Under the pieces are notes generated by a model. That model saw only the letters and a list, made by a program, of their open reading frames with translations. It was not told the DNA's origin and did no database searches. From Limiplasma sp045540635 (lineage in GTDB: Bacteria > Bacillota > Clostridia > Christensenellales > Aristaeellaceae): a DNA stretch of 9,326 bases. The DNA lies in contig JAZQHO010000065.1 of assembly GCA_045540635.1 (NCBI GenBank), positions 1 through 9,326 of the forward strand, written 5' to 3'. How positions within the stretch are numbered: the stretch's first letter is position 1; each line of letters opens with the position of its first letter. The position numbers were made by a program, and so were the translations under genes. Below, piece by piece: positions 6,474 through 9,326 of this stretch.

Positions 6474-7205
6474 TCAGACGGGGCGATCCCGCCAGATGCC
6501 CTTCATCTGAAAGCGGGGCTGCTGCGCAACAAAGCCCTGCAGCACAGCCGTATCGCCCTCGGTGCGGAGGTGCAGCTGCGCAGCCTCGCCCGGGCGGATC
6601 TCCTGCAGGTAGTGCACCGTCAGCTGCGCCACCTCCCGCCGGGTGTGGTGCTGCCAGTCGAAGCAATCCACATACCAGTCCACATAGCGGGTGTTGTTCA
6701 CATGGCCGTTGAAGTCCAGATCGGTATAGCGCACGGGGCGGTCGAAGCACAGGGGCTCGGTCTCCGGCAGCGCGATGACCCCCGGTGTGGGCATGGGGGC
6801 GGGGATGTCGTACCGGGGCAGCTCGCCGGGCAGGCGGGAGGGGTGCGCCATCTTGCGCTCGGCAATATCCAGCAGCACATACAGCGCCGTGGCGCAGCCG
6901 ATGCGCTCGCCGTTCAGCTCAAAGGTGTAGTGGCGGGGAAAAAAGGCATGGCGGGTGGCACCGGGCCATGTGTGCACCGTGACGGCATCGCCGTAATGGG
7001 GGTAGCGCTCCATGCTGAGGGCAGAGCGGCTGAGCACCCATGCGATGCCTGCGCCGGTAAGCGCTTCGCGGCCCAGCCCCCAGCCCTCCGCATGCTCGCC
7101 GGACACCTCCTGCATGGTACGCAGAACGGAGCCGGGCTGCCAGCTGCCGCTCATATCGCACATGGCGGCATCCAGCGTGATCACTTTGGAATAAGGCTTG
7201 TCCAT
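6474..7205 (-). CDS. Acyl-ACP thioesterase (FAT family, double hotdog)
   Basis: This 243-residue protein should release free fatty acids from acyl-carrier protein in the cytoplasm, limiting acyl chain length or supplying free acids. It matches the two-hotdog plan of plant FatA/FatB and their bacterial homologues. The first hotdog (about 1-130) has WVLSRSALSMERYPHYGDAV (56-75) and TWPGATRHAFFPR (79-91). The second (about 155-240) has TDLDFNGHVNNTRYVDW (161-177), whose N166 and H168 align with the catalytic Asn-His. A third residue is probably in YLQEIRPGE (199-207), E202 being my candidate. The length is normal for bacterial members, which lack a transit peptide. The start is ATG 7203-7205, with GGGAGG (7213-7218) 7 bases upstream; the longer frame to 7256 would cross its promoter. 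It precedes lysA on the same strand with no clear terminator between. Chain-length preference cannot be read here. Confidence 0.9.
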   Translation of the reverse strand: MDKPYSKVITLDAAMCDMSGSWQPGSVLRTMQEVSGEHAEGWGLGREALTGAGIAWVLSRSALSMERYPHYGDAVTVHTWPGATRHAFFPRHYTFELNGERIGCATALYVLLDIAERKMAHPSRLPGELPRYDIPAPMPTPGVIALPETEPLCFDRPVRYTDLDFNGHVNNTRYVDWYVDCFDWQHHTRREVAQLTVHYLQEIRPGEAAQLHLRTEGDTAVLQGFVAQQPRFQMKGIWRDRPV

Positions 7206-7244
7206 TGGGAAACCTCCCTGCTTATGCAATATCGTACGCCCTAC

Positions 7245-7275
7245 AGTATACCACACAAATTCAACTCACCATCAA
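7245..7275 (-). promoter_or_regulatory. Likely promoter of the thioesterase gene
   Basis: On the minus strand TATACT (7250-7245) preceded by TGG forms an extended -10. TTGATG (7275-7270) is the best -35, with a long 19-base spacer. The start would lie near 7238, about 33 nt before the ATG. The extended -10 makes the imperfect -35 acceptable. Confidence 0.55.
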
Positions 7276-7369
7276 CCGGCGGTCAGCGCTCCTGCAGCAG
7301 CCCTGCCGGGCAAGCCGAAACCCCTTGGTTTTCAGTGGTACAGCTTCCTGCATACAGCACTCCGGCAGC

Positions 7370-7398
7370 TTGCTTTTTTACTTGTTTCAGTGTACAAT
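7370..7398 (+). promoter_or_regulatory. Likely promoter of the glycosyltransferase operon
   Basis: TTGCTT (7370-7375) and TACAAT (7393-7398) have a 17-base spacer. The -10 matches at 5 of 6 positions but the -35 keeps only TTG, so this is a moderate promoter. The start would be near 7405, giving a leader of about 70 nt. Confidence 0.5.
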
Positions 7399-7455
7399 TT
7401 AATAAGGTATGCCTGTGTGCCGCACCGCCGCAGGACGCATCCCACCAACAAATGC

Positions 7456-7463
7456 GAGGAGAG
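7456..7463 (+). promoter_or_regulatory. Ribosome binding site of the glycosyltransferase gene
   Basis: GAGGAGAG ends 10 bases before ATG 7474, a slightly long spacing. An in-frame TGA at 7465-7467, with no start codon after it, makes 7474 the first possible start in this frame. Confidence 0.6.
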
Positions 7464-7473
7464 CTGAGTATTT

Positions 7474-9063
7474 ATGAACGCACAGAAGCGTTTCAGCATC
7501 GTTGTGCCCGTGTACAACGCCGAAAAGTATCTGGAAGCCTGTATCAAGTCCGTCATCAAGCAATCCTTCGGCTTTGAAGAAAATGCGGAGCTGGTGCTGG
7601 TGAACGACGGCAGCCCCGATGGCTGCGGTGCCATCTGCCAAAGCTATGCCGACCGCTACCCGGAGAACATCATCTACATCGACCAGCAGAACGCAGGCGT
7701 TTCCGCCGCCCGCAATGCCGGTGTTGCCGCCGCCACGGGCGAGATCATCGGTTTTCTGGATGCGGATGACAAGATCTCCCTCAAAACGCTGGAGATGGTG
7801 GATGCCTACTTCCGCGATGCCGGAGACGAGGCAGATGTAGCCATCATCCCCGTTACCAACTTCGGCGCACGGGATTTCCCCTACTACCTGAACGGCAAGT
7901 TCCAGCAGGGCACCCGCACGCTGGATCTGGAAAACCCCGAATGGAACCATGTGTGCGTGCGCGTGGGGCAGGCCTTCATCCGCAGCGAAGCCGCCAAGGC
8001 GCAGGCCTTCGACCCCTCCATCACCTTCTATGAGGATACCAAGTACATCAACGAGATCGCCTGCAAAAAAATGCGCATGGGTCTGGTAACGGGCTGCGAG
8101 TATTACTACCGCCGCTACCCTCAGGAGGCCGATTCCGCCACCTCCATCACCGCAGGTGCAGAATCCAACCCCCGGCTGTATCTGGAAACGCCCGTCAAGG
8201 TGATCCTGCATTTTCTGGAGCGCTACGAAGGCGATCAGGATACGCCCCTGTACTTCCAGTACATGGCGCTGTGCGAGATGCGCTGGCGCACCTTCTATAC
8301 CCAGGGCCGCACCACCGATGTGCTCACCCCCGCCCAGTATGAGGAATACGAAAACATCAACGACCGCATCCTCCGGCACGTTTCCGACCATGCGATCCTG
8401 ACCGCAGGCCAGTACGCCCCGTGGCAGAAGCTGTACCTGCTCAGTGCCAAGCACAAGCGGGACGTGCTGCCCGAATGCACGGTGGATGCGGAGAAGAACA
8501 TCACCTTTGGCGGCGAGGTGCTCTTTGCCCCCGCCAACAGCCAGATCCTGCTCTACGGCATTACGCCCAAAGCGGGAGAAGTGGAGCTGAAGGGCTATGT
8601 GCACGCCCTCCATTGCCCGGGCATGACCTTCTATCTCTGCGCCAACGGGGAGAAGCGCCCGCTGGAATATGCGCAGGAGACCCTCTGCGCCAGCGACTGC
8701 CCGCTGGACCACGAGCCCTACGGCTACAAGACCTTCTGCATCACCCTGCCGCTGCCGGAGGAAAAGACCGAAGTCACCTTTGCGCTGGAGGTGAATGGCG
8801 AAGCGGTGCCTCTCAAGGCCGTTTCCCTCTCCAAGCGGGGCGACATCAGCAATGTGCTTGAGCCTGTCAGCATCTGCGAGCACTACATCGTTGAGCGTGT
8901 GGGCCCCCGCTTCACCTTCATCAAAGCCACGAAAGAGAACATCGCCATCTACAAAGCAAAGCAGAAGCCCGCACCGGCAAAGGCTCCCGCTGCCAAAGCA
9001 ACCGGCGCAGGCCCCCTCGCCATGCTCAAGAAGCTGCTGAAAAAGCTGCTTGGCAAAAAATGA
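7474..9063 (+). CDS. Family 2 glycosyltransferase with C-terminal domain and cationic tail
   Basis: This 529-residue protein begins with a GT-A glycosyltransferase 2 domain (about 7-215), which transfers a sugar from a nucleotide-sugar donor. Typical signatures are SIVVPVYNAEKYL (8-20), VNDGSPDG (43-50), NAGVSAARNAG (73-83), the metal-binding DADD (96-99), and ED (187-188) where the catalytic base lies. A helical middle (about 235-330) follows. Then comes a region of about 150 residues (335-485), rich in predicted beta strands and matching no domain I can name. The tail is a Lys/Ala/Pro linker (about 494-512) followed by LAMLKKLLKKLLGKK, a strongly cationic amphipathic helix. There is no signal peptide or membrane span, so the tail may hold the enzyme at the inner face of the membrane. 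Sugar and acceptor are unknown. The stop overlaps the next gene's start, which suggests a glycan biosynthesis operon. Confidence 0.88.
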   Translation: MNAQKRFSIVVPVYNAEKYLEACIKSVIKQSFGFEENAELVLVNDGSPDGCGAICQSYADRYPENIIYIDQQNAGVSAARNAGVAAATGEIIGFLDADDKISLKTLEMVDAYFRDAGDEADVAIIPVTNFGARDFPYYLNGKFQQGTRTLDLENPEWNHVCVRVGQAFIRSEAAKAQAFDPSITFYEDTKYINEIACKKMRMGLVTGCEYYYRRYPQEADSATSITAGAESNPRLYLETPVKVILHFLERYEGDQDTPLYFQYMALCEMRWRTFYTQGRTTDVLTPAQYEEYENINDRILRHVSDHAILTAGQYAPWQKLYLLSAKHKRDVLPECTVDAEKNITFGGEVLFAPANSQILLYGITPKAGEVELKGYVHALHCPGMTFYLCANGEKRPLEYAQETLCASDCPLDHEPYGYKTFCITLPLPEEKTEVTFALEVNGEAVPLKAVSLSKRGDISNVLEPVSICEHYIVERVGPRFTFIKATKENIAIYKAKQKPAPAKAPAAKATGAGPLAMLKKLLKKLLGKK

Positions 9064-9326
9064 TGAAGTATACAGACGACGTAAATGCCCAGATCGTTCT
9101 TGCGCTGCTGAAGAAATACAACATCCGCAAGATCGTGGTATCCCCCGGTACCACCAATGTGCCCATTGCCCGTTCTGTACAGTTCGACCCCTTCTTTGAG
9201 GTCTACTCCATGGTGGATGAACGCGGCGCAGCCTACTTCGCAGGCGGTCTGGCCTATGCCAGCGGCGAGCCGGTGGTCATCTCCTGCACGGGTGCCACCG
9301 CCTCCCGGGACTATCTGCCCGGCCTG
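9063..9326 (+). CDS. MenD-like thiamine-diphosphate enzyme, N-terminal fragment
   Basis: Only the first 88 codons are inside the window; the frame stays open at the edge. The segment matches the N-terminal (PYR) domain of thiamine-diphosphate enzymes, closest in pattern to MenD. It has KIVVSPGTTNVPI (23-35), VDERGAAYFAGGLA (51-64), where E53 is the expected cofactor-activating glutamate, and PVVISCTGATA (70-80) followed by an NYxPA-like DYLPG. MenD normally reads PGSR(S/N)xP at the first motif. Here the arginine is replaced by threonine, so a substrate other than isochorismate is likely. The ATG overlaps the glycosyltransferase stop (TGATG), and no Shine-Dalgarno is visible in the A-rich, lysine-coding end of that gene, so translation is probably coupled. 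I infer a role in making an unusual sugar or side group for the same glycan. A decarboxylase or acetolactate-synthase-like enzyme is also possible. Confidence 0.75.
   Translation, partial: MKYTDDVNAQIVLALLKKYNIRKIVVSPGTTNVPIARSVQFDPFFEVYSMVDERGAAYFAGGLAYASGEPVVISCTGATASRDYLPGL

Larger units (their letters stand above)
7206..7473. other. Divergent intergenic region
   Basis: This 268-base gap separates the thioesterase gene (minus) from the glycosyltransferase gene (plus) and holds a promoter for each. It is locally more AT-rich than the genes, mainly at 7230-7265 and 7375-7410. Two weak inverted repeats lie inside: a 5-bp stem with a 4-base loop (AAACC, 7318-7322; GGTTT, 7327-7331) and a 6-bp stem in the glycosyltransferase leader (CCTGTG, 7412-7417; CGCAGG, 7429-7434). 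I see no convincing small gene, riboswitch or operator. Confidence 0.6.

Noticed and set aside
7206..7256. 17-residue N-terminal extension of the thioesterase
   Set aside because: It overlaps the predicted -10 box and ignores the GGGAGG positioned for ATG 7205.
7317..7333. Possible terminator hairpin in the divergent gap
   Set aside because: The stem is only 5-6 bp with two or three GC pairs and a short T run, and no gene reads into it from either side.
6456..7577. Plus-strand open frame from the thioesterase gene into the glycosyltransferase gene
   Set aside because: It runs through the divergent promoter region and two supported genes and has no family signature.
7399..8883. 494-codon minus-strand open frame opposite the glycosyltransferase gene
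   Set aside because: Antisense shadow of a gene with clear GT2 motifs; no ribosome binding site or domain.

Overview
The window looks like chromosomal DNA of a GC-rich, anaerobic Gram-positive bacterium of the class Clostridia. A Faecalibacterium/Oscillospiraceae-type gut organism is my best guess. This rests on the gene order rel–dtd–MBL hydrolase–hemZ, typical of Clostridia, on a plant-like (FAT family) acyl-ACP thioesterase, on a 'CENND'-type diaminopimelate decarboxylase, and on strong AGGAGG ribosome binding sites with high-GC codon use. The genus is an inference and was not tested.

Layout. From 29 to 4894, on the minus strand, lies a compact four-gene operon transcribed right to left: rel (bifunctional (p)ppGpp synthetase/hydrolase), dtd (D-aminoacyl-tRNA deacylase), an MBL-fold hydrolase and hemZ (radical SAM, coproporphyrinogen-dehydrogenase family). 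Gaps are 22 and 27 bases, and the last pair overlaps by one base. A good extended -10 promoter at 4996-5024 probably drives it, through a leader of about 95 nt that holds two mutually exclusive GC-rich hairpins.

From 5047 to 7205, also on the minus strand, come a FAT-type acyl-ACP thioesterase and then lysA (diaminopimelate decarboxylase). lysA has its own consensus-like promoter at 6411-6439 and ends in an intrinsic terminator at 5047-5076, which separates it from the rel operon. No terminator is visible between the thioesterase and lysA, so read-through is possible.

The 268-base gap at 7206-7473 is a divergent promoter region. To its right, on the plus strand, starts a different transcription unit: a family 2 glycosyltransferase with an uncharacterised C-terminal domain and a lysine/leucine amphipathic tail. 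It is translationally coupled (TGATG) to the first 88 codons of a MenD-like thiamine-diphosphate enzyme that runs off the window. This pair probably opens a surface-glycan locus.

Most of the window is housekeeping: stringent response, tRNA proofreading, lysine/peptidoglycan precursor synthesis and lipid metabolism. I see no CRISPR array, mobile element, tRNA or rRNA, and no clear new multi-gene system. The parts most worth a second look are the coupled glycosyltransferase/ThDP-enzyme pair at the right edge and the rel leader.
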